From contig JACKPB010000011.1 in the NCBI GenBank assembly GCA_024233875.1, positions 1 to 64,000 on the forward strand: 64,000 nt of DNA, given 5' to 3'. Positions 17,571-26,226 of the stretch are shown one piece after another. The translations under genes were made by a program, and so were the position numbers. The notes under the pieces are model-generated. The model was given only the letters and a program-made list of their open reading frames with translations. It had not been told where the DNA came from and searched no databases. Position 1 is the first letter of the stretch. Each line of letters starts with the position of its first letter. The stretch comes from Leptospiraceae bacterium. Its GTDB lineage: Bacteria; Spirochaetota; Leptospiria; Leptospirales; Leptospiraceae.

Positions 17571-18572
17571 CTATTTCCAATCTTCAGGAGGGAGTTTTTG
17601 AATTTCCGAAAAACCTTTTTGAAGAGAAGTGCGAAAGGTTAGAAGAGTTGGAATGTTAAAATCTTTTTCCAGGGACATCCATTTCTTCAGATTTTCCAAT
17701 CTTTGAAAATTGTAGTGAAAGGGAAATGTATCCGGAAACTTTTCTCCATCCGGATAGCCCCAGGAATGTTTCGTTCCTGCTGTGATCGTTCTCAGGATCA
17801 CCGATTTGGAATCTATCGGAAGACTGAGGATATTCTTTCTGAAATTAGGCGGAAAGCGAAAGTACTCCTCGGCATTCGAGGTATAAAAAATTCGAATCAC
17901 CTTATTGGCCTTCCTTGTGGATTCAGATATGTTTTGGAATGATTTTGTTCCGGTCAGGTCTCCATCTACAGGTTGAATCTTATTTTCCAGGGCTAATTTT
18001 CTTAAAAATTGAAAGTCCTCATCCGAGTGGGAAAACGTTGACATCCCGAATTCTTTGTGCATATAATTCAACTCGGAGAGTCGTTCCGGTACTCCCAGAC
18101 CCGGTTGAATCCCGAGGAGATATCCGGCCAGAACCCGTTCCTTATTGGGCACGGAAGAAGTTTCTATGAATTTCTTAGTCTCAGCTTTCTTCTTTCGATC
18201 CCAAAAGTTCTTGAACTCTGAAAAGGTTTTTGAAGATTTCAGAAAGAAGACATGGCATTCATTTACCTTGACTATTTCCGGATCAAAATCCATGAGCCAG
18301 ATGAACTCACTTCGGGCCTTGGCTGCTAAGGTAAGGTTTTGATCTGTACCAACCCCAAGGTAGACTCCACCGATGTTTTCTATTTGTGGAAAAAAGAGTT
18401 CTATTCTTCTTTCATTTGAAGTGGGATAGTGTTCTGCATACAATCCTCTTTTTTCACGCAATGGATCCTTTTCTGAAATCATCTGAGGGTCCATGGATTC
18501 TGGAGGTTTTTCAATTTTTGAAGAATTCTGACAGGAGAGAGTAAAAACAAGGAAGAGGATCAATGAATACAT
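17571..18572 (-). CDS. Uncharacterised lipoprotein with GVGTDQN motif
   Basis: A 333-residue putative lipoprotein: MYSLILFLVFTLSC has a lipobox-like FTLSC, followed by a Ser/Pro/Glu-rich linker. The mature part contains NIGGVYLGVGTDQN, then RSEFIWLMDFDPE, and later HSWGYPDGE. The GG-Y-GVG-QN pattern followed by an acidic strand looks like a Rossmann or methyltransferase-like first half. It resembles a widespread uncharacterised family that I recall from Leptospira (LIC_10091 type); this was not searched. No function can be given. It lies about 75 bases upstream of the TIG-domain gene on the same strand. Confidence 0.6.
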   Translation of the reverse strand: MYSLILFLVFTLSCQNSSKIEKPPESMDPQMISEKDPLREKRGLYAEHYPTSNERRIELFFPQIENIGGVYLGVGTDQNLTLAAKARSEFIWLMDFDPEIVKVNECHVFFLKSSKTFSEFKNFWDRKKKAETKKFIETSSVPNKERVLAGYLLGIQPGLGVPERLSELNYMHKEFGMSTFSHSDEDFQFLRKLALENKIQPVDGDLTGTKSFQNISESTRKANKVIRIFYTSNAEEYFRFPPNFRKNILSLPIDSKSVILRTITAGTKHSWGYPDGEKFPDTFPFHYNFQRLENLKKWMSLEKDFNIPTLLTFRTSLQKGFSEIQKLPPEDWK

Positions 18573-18714
18573 GCCTTACTAAGGAAAAAGGAAGGTTACA
18601 GATGAAAATCCTTTTTTTTAAATCTTTACTGTGGATTCAGGAACATCAATTCTATCCACCGGGTCAAAAAAGAAAAGACAATAAAGAAACAAGTTTGGAG
18701 GATGTTAGACTAGT

Positions 18715-19884
18715 ATGAATATGAGTAGAGTAAAGTATCTATTGTTTGCAGGTTTCTTCATTCTGATTGGGACTATCCTTTCACCCATTCTTTTTCATTC
18801 CTTTCCATCGAATCAAAATCAAGAAAAATTGGAAGTTCTCAGAGCCGATCCCAATAAGGATATTTCGAGCGGAAAGAAGCAGGCTCTCGGATTGGAAGAT
18901 GCCTTTCAGGAAGTCTTTGAGAGTGTTTCCCCCAGTGTTGTTTCCATTGCCACGGAAAGAACAATCAAAGTAAAGTCCCATCCATTTCATTTCGATCCCT
19001 TTGATCCCTTCAATGGTGGAGGAAGCCGGGGAAGAAAGTTTAAAGAACACAAAGAAAAGCAGGGAGGATTGGGCTCAGGAATCATTCTCAATGAAGAAGG
19101 CTACATCCTGACCAATGAACATGTCATTCGGGACATGGAAAAACTCACAGTCAAACTCAAGAACAAAAAAACATACGAGGCCAAATTGATTGGCTCGGAT
19201 ACAATGATGGATCTGGCTCTTTTGAAAATAGAACCTACCGATCCACTGACTCCCATCTCACTCGGAGACTCCTCTAAAGTTCGGGTCGGAAATTGGGCGA
19301 TAGCCATCGGTGCCCCACTCGGATATGAACAATCATTCACTGTAGGTGTGGTGAGCGCATCTGCCCGAGGAGGACTGGACTCTTCCGGTCTTGGCTACAT
19401 CCAAACGGATGCGGCTATCAATCAGGGGAATAGTGGTGGTCCCCTTCTGAATATCCACGGTGAAGTGATCGGAATCAACCGTATGATCGCCAGTCAGAGT
19501 GGAGGATCTGTCGGAATCGGATTTGCGATTCCCATCAATGAGGCCAAAAAAGTTTTCGAAGAACTGAAAGCTCATGGTAAGATCAAGAGAGCCTTCCTCG
19601 GAATTCGTTTGGACACCATCTCAGAAGAAGACGCAAAAGAATTGAACCTACCCGAGCCAAAAGGGGCAATGGTAGCTCAGATTTATGAGGGGTTTCCTGC
19701 GGCAAAGGCCGGTATACAAATCATGGATGTGATTACAAAGGTTGATGATGTTGATGTGAACACTCCTGAAGATTTGATGAATTATGTGCGGGACGCTAAG
19801 GTAGGAAAAAAACTCGAACTCAAGATCTTAAGAAAAGGGAAAACCATTCGTACTCTGGTGACAACCGGAGAAAGGCCCAACTAA
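18715..19884 (+). CDS. degP: DegP/HtrA-type serine protease
   Basis: A periplasmic trypsin-like protease for envelope protein quality control. An N-terminal hydrophobic segment (about residues 7-30) acts as signal or anchor. A glycine-rich, charged linker comes next. The catalytic triad is His136 in TNEHVIRD, Asp166 in TMMDLALL and Ser240 in QGNSGGP. One C-terminal PDZ domain follows (RAFLGIRL to the end). A single PDZ makes it DegS/HtrA-like in layout; DegP of E. coli has two. The length is 389 aa. GGAGG lies 13 bases ahead of the ATG, rather far. It is followed immediately by ruvB with no gap, suggesting co-transcription. Confidence 0.93.
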   Translation: MNMSRVKYLLFAGFFILIGTILSPILFHSFPSNQNQEKLEVLRADPNKDISSGKKQALGLEDAFQEVFESVSPSVVSIATERTIKVKSHPFHFDPFDPFNGGGSRGRKFKEHKEKQGGLGSGIILNEEGYILTNEHVIRDMEKLTVKLKNKKTYEAKLIGSDTMMDLALLKIEPTDPLTPISLGDSSKVRVGNWAIAIGAPLGYEQSFTVGVVSASARGGLDSSGLGYIQTDAAINQGNSGGPLLNIHGEVIGINRMIASQSGGSVGIGFAIPINEAKKVFEELKAHGKIKRAFLGIRLDTISEEDAKELNLPEPKGAMVAQIYEGFPAAKAGIQIMDVITKVDDVDVNTPEDLMNYVRDAKVGKKLELKILRKGKTIRTLVTTGERPN

Positions 19885-20892
19885 TTGACCGAGCGAATTT
19901 TGAATCCGGACAATTCTTCCCTGGATGAGGAGAATTTAAGACCTTCGAGGTTTGAAGATTTCATCGGTCAAAAGAAAATTATAGAGAATCTTCAGGTCTT
20001 TGTTGAGGCTGCCAAAAAAAGGGGAGCCTCACTCGACCATGTTCTTCTATCCGGACCACCGGGATTGGGAAAGACGACACTGGCTACCATTCTTTCCAAA
20101 GAATTGGAATCTGAAATCACCATCACTTCCGCCCAGGTTCTAACGAAGGGAGCTGATTTAGCGAGATTTCTAACACTTTTGGGGGAAAAGGATCTCCTCT
20201 TCATCGATGAAATTCATAGCTTGACCAGAAATTTAGAAGAAATCCTCTATCCGGCTATGGAAGACTATCTCATCGATCTGGTTTTGGGGGAAGGCATGAC
20301 TGCTCAATCCGTCCAAATCCCTCTGAAGCCCTTCACTCTGGTAGGAGCCACTACCCGGAATGGAATGATTTCTGAGCCTTTGAGAAACCGATTCGGGATT
20401 CAGCTCCGTTTGGAATACTATGATGATGAAGACATGCAAAAAATTGTGCTGAGGTCGGCGCGTATTCTCGGAACTGAAATAGATTCTGAAGCAGCCATGG
20501 AAATTGGAAGGAGAAGCAGAAAGACTCCGAGGATTGCCAATCATTTATTGAAACGAATACGGGATTTTGCCGATTTGGAAACAAGCGGAAAAATTCAATT
20601 GGAAATCACAAAAAAATCTCTCCAGAGGTTGGATATTGATGATCTCGGTTTGGACAACTTGGATAGAAAGATTCTGGAATGCATCATCGATCGATACAAA
20701 GGCGGACCGGTTGGTCTCAAACCAATAGCTATTATTGTAGGAGAAGAAGAAAGAACCATCGAAGATTCTTATGAACCCTATCTGGTTAGAGCCGGCCTGA
20801 TCAATCGGACACCATCCGGAAGGGTAGCTACTCCCCTTGCATACTCCCATTTAAAAAGAAATGAAAATTCTGAAGAACGAACCCTTTTCTGA
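19885..20892 (+). CDS. ruvB: Holliday junction DNA helicase RuvB
   Basis: The AAA+ motor of the RuvAB branch-migration complex in recombination and repair. Visible: LRPSRFEDFIGQ, Walker A GPPGLGKTTL (about 57-66), Walker B LLFIDEIHSL, sensor region GATTRNG, the arginine-finger region LRNRFG, and the RuvB winged helix at the C-terminus (IIVGEEERTIEDSYEPYL). The length (335 aa) is typical. The start is TTG at 19885, directly after the protease stop; GGAGAAAGG just upstream supports it, and no ATG is available before the conserved region. The 3' end overlaps the next gene by 32 bases. Confidence 0.96.
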   Translation: MTERILNPDNSSLDEENLRPSRFEDFIGQKKIIENLQVFVEAAKKRGASLDHVLLSGPPGLGKTTLATILSKELESEITITSAQVLTKGADLARFLTLLGEKDLLFIDEIHSLTRNLEEILYPAMEDYLIDLVLGEGMTAQSVQIPLKPFTLVGATTRNGMISEPLRNRFGIQLRLEYYDDEDMQKIVLRSARILGTEIDSEAAMEIGRRSRKTPRIANHLLKRIRDFADLETSGKIQLEITKKSLQRLDIDDLGLDNLDRKILECIIDRYKGGPVGLKPIAIIVGEEERTIEDSYEPYLVRAGLINRTPSGRVATPLAYSHLKRNENSEERTLF

Positions 20893-21805
20893 AGAAATTG
20901 AGTCTCTCTCTGAGGATGAGAGGAGAGTTCTATTTTCTGCTTCGATAGTACTTTTAGTTCTGTCACTTCTGGTTGCCCATTTATTTACCAGAAACTTACT
21001 CTGGCGAATGATCGGAACCGAATCCATCGTGGATTTGGAAAAAAGAAAAAAATATGAAGACAAAATCTACCATGTGCTTCTGGAACAGGATTTTAAAGAC
21101 AAATCTATAATTGAAGATCAAATGAAAGCTCTCTCCGATGAGGATGCCGCGGGAAGAGGAGGGCTCACTCAGGAAAAAGGATTTCATACTCTCAGCCCAT
21201 TTTATGAATTCATCCTGGGAGGTGCAATGAGTTCCCAGCCTGCCGATGAATCCAAGACTCAAAAAGAAAACGAAAAGCAGGAAGAAGTCTATGAAGTGGG
21301 AATCTACAAATCAGACCCGGTCCAAAAAGCAGTCGCCAAACTGATTTCCTCCCAGCCATCCCCTCTGAGTCAGGGTCAAATCACAAAGATCCCCTTCAAT
21401 TATAGATTCAAACAGGACTTTTTGTTTCGTTGGGATGGATCGAGAATCACTTCCATACCCAGGAAGCAGTTGGCAGGATACCATTACTTCAAGGCAATGC
21501 TGAAAAAAATCGAAAGCAATTTCTATCCTCCCGGAGGAGGAAATTTTGCCTATAGAGATATGGCAGGATTGGTGATACGGGAAGGGATTCTTCCGGGTCA
21601 GGTCAAAGTAAGCTTTCTTCTCAATGATGCAGGTGAAGTGATCGATGTCCGGGTAGATGAGTCTCAGGGTCAAAAGATTGTGGACCAGGCTTGCGTAGAA
21701 TCAATTAGAGGTCAAAACTTCGGAATAGTTCCTCCCGAAGTGAAAGAGAATGGAATGATATTCGGAATCAACTTTATTTTTCCTGAAATCTTACGTTATC
21801 GATAA
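20861..21805 (+). CDS. TonB-family energy-transducer-like protein
   Basis: One membrane helix near the N-terminus (about residues 25-43), a charged, low-complexity middle, and a C-terminal TonB-like domain: GILPGQVKVSFLLNDAGEVIDVRVDES in pieces, then ACVESIRGQ and a closing beta strand. TonB proteins pass inner-membrane proton energy to outer-membrane receptors. The usual long Pro-rich spacer is not obvious here, and no ExbBD or receptor gene is adjacent, so it may be a divergent family member. It begins inside the ruvB coding region (32-base overlap, different frame), an unusually long overlap that implies translational coupling. Confidence 0.7.
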   Translation: MKILKNEPFSEEIESLSEDERRVLFSASIVLLVLSLLVAHLFTRNLLWRMIGTESIVDLEKRKKYEDKIYHVLLEQDFKDKSIIEDQMKALSDEDAAGRGGLTQEKGFHTLSPFYEFILGGAMSSQPADESKTQKENEKQEEVYEVGIYKSDPVQKAVAKLISSQPSPLSQGQITKIPFNYRFKQDFLFRWDGSRITSIPRKQLAGYHYFKAMLKKIESNFYPPGGGNFAYRDMAGLVIREGILPGQVKVSFLLNDAGEVIDVRVDESQGQKIVDQACVESIRGQNFGIVPPEVKENGMIFGINFIFPEILRYR

Positions 21806-22006
21806 TGAAGCCCGGAGTTCTCTGTGAATTCTAATCACTTTTTATTTTTTATAGTAGATAGGTATTGAATTGTTCAGAGAATGAAAAAATCATACAGTGA
21901 TTTTTAGGTTAAGCTATATACTACTTGCAAGAAAGGGAAAACTATGTTTTTTAGTTCAAGTAAGTCCTGATAAAAACAACCACCATTATAGGAGATTAAG
22001 TTAAGA

Positions 22007-23608
22007 ATGGAGACTTTCAAGAAATTCGGCAGTTTGATACTATTTCTATCCTTTCTTTTGGGCATAGAGAACCTGGATGCACAAAAGAAAAATAAGAAAT
22101 TAGACATAAAAAAAGAAGAAAAAGCTATCAGAAGAAAAAAGCTTCAAAAACTAAACAAAGAATCTTTTCAAAATAGAACTAATGTGAAAGCAGATGAAAA
22201 AACCCGGCTCAGAGATGTCGGAATCGGAAAAACGCTCTCACAAAAAGTCACCAAAAATCCTACCGATCTGAGTGATCACATGGGTATCGAAGGCACTAGA
22301 AAAGAGTCTGATGAAGAGTCTAAGTTTGGTGGGGATATTCTTTCTCTAACTGAAAAAGCGAATTTCGGTCATATCAATGCAATCGTTCGGGTTGTTTCCG
22401 GTTATGTAATGGATTCATTCAATTACAATCAGGAAGATTCTGAGCTTCTCGCTCTTTATATTGTGTACTACAATTTAAAACACAGAAAAAATATAGAATA
22501 CATGGAAGCAAATTTTGATAAAGATTTGGTTTCAAAATTAGAAAAAGAAAGAGTGGGCATTCCCGATAAATTTGAAGGTTGGCAGGGACAGACTCAGATT
22601 CTTTTGCCCATCGAGAAGAACGTATTGAAGGGTGGGGGACTTGACATTGCAACCTATGAACTCGAAGATCAGGTAAATCCGGACATAGACGCTCAAAAAG
22701 ATGGAGCGGTCAATAAGAAGAGATTTGCTAACCTTCAGGTCAAGAAGATCAAAGAAGAAAAAAAGGAAAGTCTTGAAAAATTCGATGAGATTTTAAAACG
22801 GGAAAAAGAACTTCAGGACAAGAAAAAAAGCTTAGAAGATGAATTGGCTGAGCTCATGAAAGATCCCGAGAAGAATAAAGCCCGTATTGCCCAACTCCAA
22901 GCAGAGCTGAAAAAAGTAGATTCAGAATTGAACGAAGTCACTCTTGCCAAAAAAGATATGGAAGAGAAGATGAGCCAGATCGGACGTAGGGAAGAAATGA
23001 GAAAGATGGGTTTCACTTCCGAAAAAGAATTCTTAGCCTACCAGGCAAGTCAGAAGAAATCAGAGCCTGAGAAAAAAGACACACCTGTAGTCAAAAAGGA
23101 TAACCCTCCTGTAGTGGAAGAAGTGAAAGTCGAAGAAGTTGTAGAGGTTCCACCTCCAAAGAAAATCACTAAAAAATACGATATCTCTTTTCATACCAGA
23201 AGCGGGATAATCGCAGGTAGAGAGTCCTTGAAAATTCCAGGAGTGGGAATCGTAGTTATCGGTTACAAATTACCCTACAAGAATCCACTAGAAATCTCTC
23301 TTTTTGTTGTAAGTAGCGGAGACATGAACCTGGTAAAAGAATCCGAAGGCGTCAAATTGCATGAAGATTCTCCATTTCAGTACAGCGAAGGCAAATTCTA
23401 CGTATTTGAAGAATTGGCAGAAAAAGTATATTTATCTCAAATCAATGAGCAGATGGAATTGGAATACAGAAGTTCTGTAGAAATCGATCCGGATTCTACT
23501 ATCATGATTTTAGAAAATGCTATTCATGTAATCAAAAACAATAGAACAGATTCTCCATCTGATACTCAAAAATTTAATAAAAAAGATTTAACTCCATTAA
23601 CTGAATAA
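22007..23608 (+). CDS. P83/100-family spirochaetal protein
   Basis: A 533-residue exported protein: the signal peptide is about residues 1-25, ending LDAQ. A Lys-rich region follows, then a globular domain (VVSGYVMDSFNYN, LALYIVYYNLKHR, TQILLPIEKN, GGGLDIATYELEDQVN). A long Lys/Glu/Leu coiled coil runs about residues 240-355. A Pro/Val linker and a beta-rich C-terminal domain complete it. The arrangement resembles the P83/100 antigen family of Borrelia and its Leptospira relatives. The function of the family is unknown; a structural or cell-envelope role is assumed. It has its own 200-base upstream region and ends at a strong terminator hairpin, so it is probably monocistronic. Confidence 0.65.
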   Translation: METFKKFGSLILFLSFLLGIENLDAQKKNKKLDIKKEEKAIRRKKLQKLNKESFQNRTNVKADEKTRLRDVGIGKTLSQKVTKNPTDLSDHMGIEGTRKESDEESKFGGDILSLTEKANFGHINAIVRVVSGYVMDSFNYNQEDSELLALYIVYYNLKHRKNIEYMEANFDKDLVSKLEKERVGIPDKFEGWQGQTQILLPIEKNVLKGGGLDIATYELEDQVNPDIDAQKDGAVNKKRFANLQVKKIKEEKKESLEKFDEILKREKELQDKKKSLEDELAELMKDPEKNKARIAQLQAELKKVDSELNEVTLAKKDMEEKMSQIGRREEMRKMGFTSEKEFLAYQASQKKSEPEKKDTPVVKKDNPPVVEEVKVEEVVEVPPPKKITKKYDISFHTRSGIIAGRESLKIPGVGIVVIGYKLPYKNPLEISLFVVSSGDMNLVKESEGVKLHEDSPFQYSEGKFYVFEELAEKVYLSQINEQMELEYRSSVEIDPDSTIMILENAIHVIKNNRTDSPSDTQKFNKKDLTPLTE

Positions 23609-23617
23609 AAAGTATTT

Positions 23618-23640
23618 CCCGGGAGAGATCCCGGGATTTT
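23618..23640 (+). terminator. Rho-independent terminator after P83/100 gene
   Basis: CCCGGGA (23618-23624), loop GAGA, TCCCGGG (23629-23635), followed by ATTTT. The GGGAGAGATCCC core is the same as in the hairpin at 15350-15369. Confidence 0.8.
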
Positions 23641-23677
23641 GATCATTCAGATTTAAAAAAATGAATCGGATCCAAAC

Positions 23678-24154
23678 ATGAACTTTTGGTTATTCAAAAC
23701 AGAACCTGATGTATTTTCTATTGAAGATCTCCTGGCGTGCACTCAGAAAACAAGTTCCTGGGAAGGTGTTCGAAACTATCAGGCAAGGAATTATCTGAGA
23801 GATTCTGTCAGGATAAAAGATAGAGTCTTAATGTACTACAGCAGGAATGAACCTTCCGGAGTGATCGGTGAGATGGAAGTGGTTCGATCAGGATATCCCG
23901 ATCACTTTGCTTTTGATGAATCTTCAGAATACTTTGATCCAAAATCAAAAAAAGAATCGCCCACATGGTATATGGTAGACGTGAAATATTTGAAAACTTT
24001 GGATCGAATGATCAGTTTAAAGGAAATCAAATCAAATCCAAAGTTAAAAGAAATGGTATTGGTAAAAAATAGTCGTTTGTCCATTCAGCCTGTTACCCGG
24101 GAAGAGTACAAAGAAATTATAAGAATGGCAGGGGCTAAAACTCTGGATGTTTGA
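23678..24154 (+). CDS. EVE-domain protein
   Basis: A 158-residue single-domain protein of the EVE (PUA-like) family: MNFWLFKTEPDVFSIEDL at the start, then WEGVRNYQARNYLRD, VLMYYSRNEPSGVIGE and WYMVDVKYL. EVE domains bind modified bases in DNA or RNA; the target here is not predictable. It is the first gene of a tight group with a BshB1-type deacetylase (nine bases downstream) and a BshC-like gene, but a functional link to thiol synthesis is not established. Confidence 0.9.
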   Translation: MNFWLFKTEPDVFSIEDLLACTQKTSSWEGVRNYQARNYLRDSVRIKDRVLMYYSRNEPSGVIGEMEVVRSGYPDHFAFDESSEYFDPKSKKESPTWYMVDVKYLKTLDRMISLKEIKSNPKLKEMVLVKNSRLSIQPVTREEYKEIIRMAGAKTLDV

Positions 24155-24163
24155 GGTGATTCT

Positions 24164-24838
24164 ATGAATATAGCCTGTATAGGAGCTCATCCCGATGATG
24201 TCGATCTGGCAATGGGAGGAACAGTCATTAGGCTTTTGAGCCGGGGGCATTCTGTTTTGATTTATGACTTATCTAATGGAGAGCCCACACCTTTTGGTTC
24301 GATTGAATGCAGAAAACGCGAAAGTGAAACTGCGGCAAGGATTATGGGTGTATCCAGAAAAACCCTGGAGTTAGAAAATCGATATATCTTAGATACAATA
24401 GAAGCCAGAAAAATGCTAGCCGGCGAGTTTCGATCGTTTCAACCCGATGTTCTATTTACTCACTACCCCTACGATGCACACCCGGATCACACATCATCCT
24501 GTTCACTTGTGGAAGCATCCAAGTTTTACTCCAAACTCACTAAGTCAGATATCAGTGGGGATCCTTTCTTTCCAAAAAAAGTATTCTATTATTTTCCAAA
24601 CCATATTCATCTGAATCTCACTCCCGATTTTTGTGTAGATGTGTCAAATGAAATGTCAAAAAAAGTGGAAGCTCTAAACGCTTATGAATCTCAATTCATA
24701 AAAAAAGGGAATGGAGCGATGATAGAAGAAATTCGAACAATCAATGCTTACTTCGGTATTCGTATCGGAAAAAAATATGCAGAACCATTTTTCTCAAGAG
24801 AAAGTTTAGACGTAGATCTAATTAAGGAACTTTTTTAA
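24164..24838 (+). CDS. bshB1: BshB1-type N-acetylglucosaminyl-malate deacetylase
   Basis: A LmbE/PIG-L-fold zinc deacetylase. AHPDDVDLAMGG (residues 8-19) gives the zinc His9 and Asp12. DAHPDHTSS gives His106 and His109. GEPTPFGS and RKRESETAARIMG match the BshB1 group that removes acetyl from GlcNAc-malate, the second step of bacillithiol synthesis. The length is 224 aa, slightly short of the usual ~235. Five bases separate it from the next gene, a BshC-like protein, which supports the bacillithiol reading. A different LmbE-type sugar deacetylase is the alternative. The glycosyltransferase (BshA) is not in the window. Confidence 0.8.
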   Translation: MNIACIGAHPDDVDLAMGGTVIRLLSRGHSVLIYDLSNGEPTPFGSIECRKRESETAARIMGVSRKTLELENRYILDTIEARKMLAGEFRSFQPDVLFTHYPYDAHPDHTSSCSLVEASKFYSKLTKSDISGDPFFPKKVFYYFPNHIHLNLTPDFCVDVSNEMSKKVEALNAYESQFIKKGNGAMIEEIRTINAYFGIRIGKKYAEPFFSRESLDVDLIKELF

Positions 24839-24843
24839 ATCAA

Positions 24844-26226
24844 ATGATAAAAGAAATAATTTGGAATACTCCCTTTGAGGATATTCGAAAAGAAGCGGAT
24901 GAACACTTTCATTCCGGTGCCATTCCGCATGGATTGACTAAGTCAGAATTTTTAGAAATAAAAGATGAGTTCCGGGAGTTCCTATACCAAAGATTCGGAA
25001 AGAGTTTAAAAGATCAAAAGATCTATGCCACAGGTCATCAGCCCGAGATTTTTCATCCGGGATTGCTTTTCAAAGATTTACTCTTGTGCAGACTTTCTAA
25101 GGCTCACGGTGCTTATCCCATTCATATCGTAGTAGATACGGATATGTATGAATTCATTTATTATTATCCAATCAAAAACGGGAGCAAATTAGAACTCCAT
25201 AAATTTGAATATCATGACAATTCTATATTTTCAAAGGAAGATATTCCTAAAGAAAGATGGGATGAGTTCAAATCAATCCTCAATCATCAAAAGGAAATCT
25301 TAAATGGAGTCTTAGAAAAAGATACTCTTGAAAGAGCGCATTATTATCTGGATAAAATCATAAATGAAATGAATGAAAATGAGAAACTCTTCATAATTTC
25401 AGAAAAGATAAAAGATGATTACCTCTGTGGATTGGAATTGCAAATCAATAATTTAAAAGTAAGCGAACTGGTGAAATTAAAAGGTTTTCAAAAATTTTTT
25501 GATAACATAAAAGAACGACATTCTGATTTTATTGAAGCTCACAATTCTACTTTACTGGACTATCGAATCGAACACAAAATTCGTAATCACGCCCAACCGA
25601 TTCCGGATCTTCATGAGAATGAATTGCCATTTTGGGTTCTTGATGAATCATCCGGAAAGAGAAATCCGGCATTTACCGATTATTCCGGTAATGTACTACC
25701 CCGGGCCATCACTCTGACTATGTTTCTCCGTCTCTTTGGTTGTGATTTTTTTATACACGGGAAAGGGGGGGCAAGATATGAGTCGGTTTCGGATGCAACC
25801 ATTCGAAAGTTTTATAAAATGACACCCGCACCTTATCGAATGGCCACAGCCACACTACATTTATTGAGAAATCCTAACTTTGAATTTCCTCCGATGAACG
25901 AAAAAGAATTGGAAACTAAACTTCGTGATACGAAGTACTCACCTGAAGTTTTTTTGCCCCCGGACAATGATTTGAGTCGTGAAAAGAAAGAATTGCAAAT
26001 GAAATTCAAAGATCCATCTGTAAATAAGAAGGACCTTCATAATAGAATTTCTGAACTCAATTCAAAAATGCACTCTCTCATCAGTGAAGAAGTGAATCAT
26101 TTAGAAAATATAAAATCCCGCTTCCAGGATCTCCAATCCAATCAAATTGCTTTTGAAAATCGTACTTATCCATTTTTTTACTACAACCTAATGGAATTGG
26201 AAAATCATGTCAGAGCATTTATTTAA
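24844..26226 (+). CDS. BshC-like uncharacterised protein
   Basis: A 460-residue cytoplasmic protein. TGHQPEIFHPGLLFKD (residues 63-78) resembles the TGQQ-G-F-GP motif near the N-terminus of BshC, the putative cysteine ligase of bacillithiol synthesis. The rest differs from classical BshC: PRAITLTMFLRLFG then DFFIHGKGGARYESVSD (about 301-317), and a coiled-coil C-terminus (EKKELQMKFKDPSV, RISELNSKMHSLIS). I recall similar proteins with an FIHG-GG-Y motif as uncharacterised in several phyla. Its place five bases after the BshB1-type gene makes a ligase role plausible, but this is inference. Its 3' end overlaps the convergent transporter gene by eight bases. Confidence 0.6.
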   Translation: MIKEIIWNTPFEDIRKEADEHFHSGAIPHGLTKSEFLEIKDEFREFLYQRFGKSLKDQKIYATGHQPEIFHPGLLFKDLLLCRLSKAHGAYPIHIVVDTDMYEFIYYYPIKNGSKLELHKFEYHDNSIFSKEDIPKERWDEFKSILNHQKEILNGVLEKDTLERAHYYLDKIINEMNENEKLFIISEKIKDDYLCGLELQINNLKVSELVKLKGFQKFFDNIKERHSDFIEAHNSTLLDYRIEHKIRNHAQPIPDLHENELPFWVLDESSGKRNPAFTDYSGNVLPRAITLTMFLRLFGCDFFIHGKGGARYESVSDATIRKFYKMTPAPYRMATATLHLLRNPNFEFPPMNEKELETKLRDTKYSPEVFLPPDNDLSREKKELQMKFKDPSVNKKDLHNRISELNSKMHSLISEEVNHLENIKSRFQDLQSNQIAFENRTYPFFYYNLMELENHVRAFI

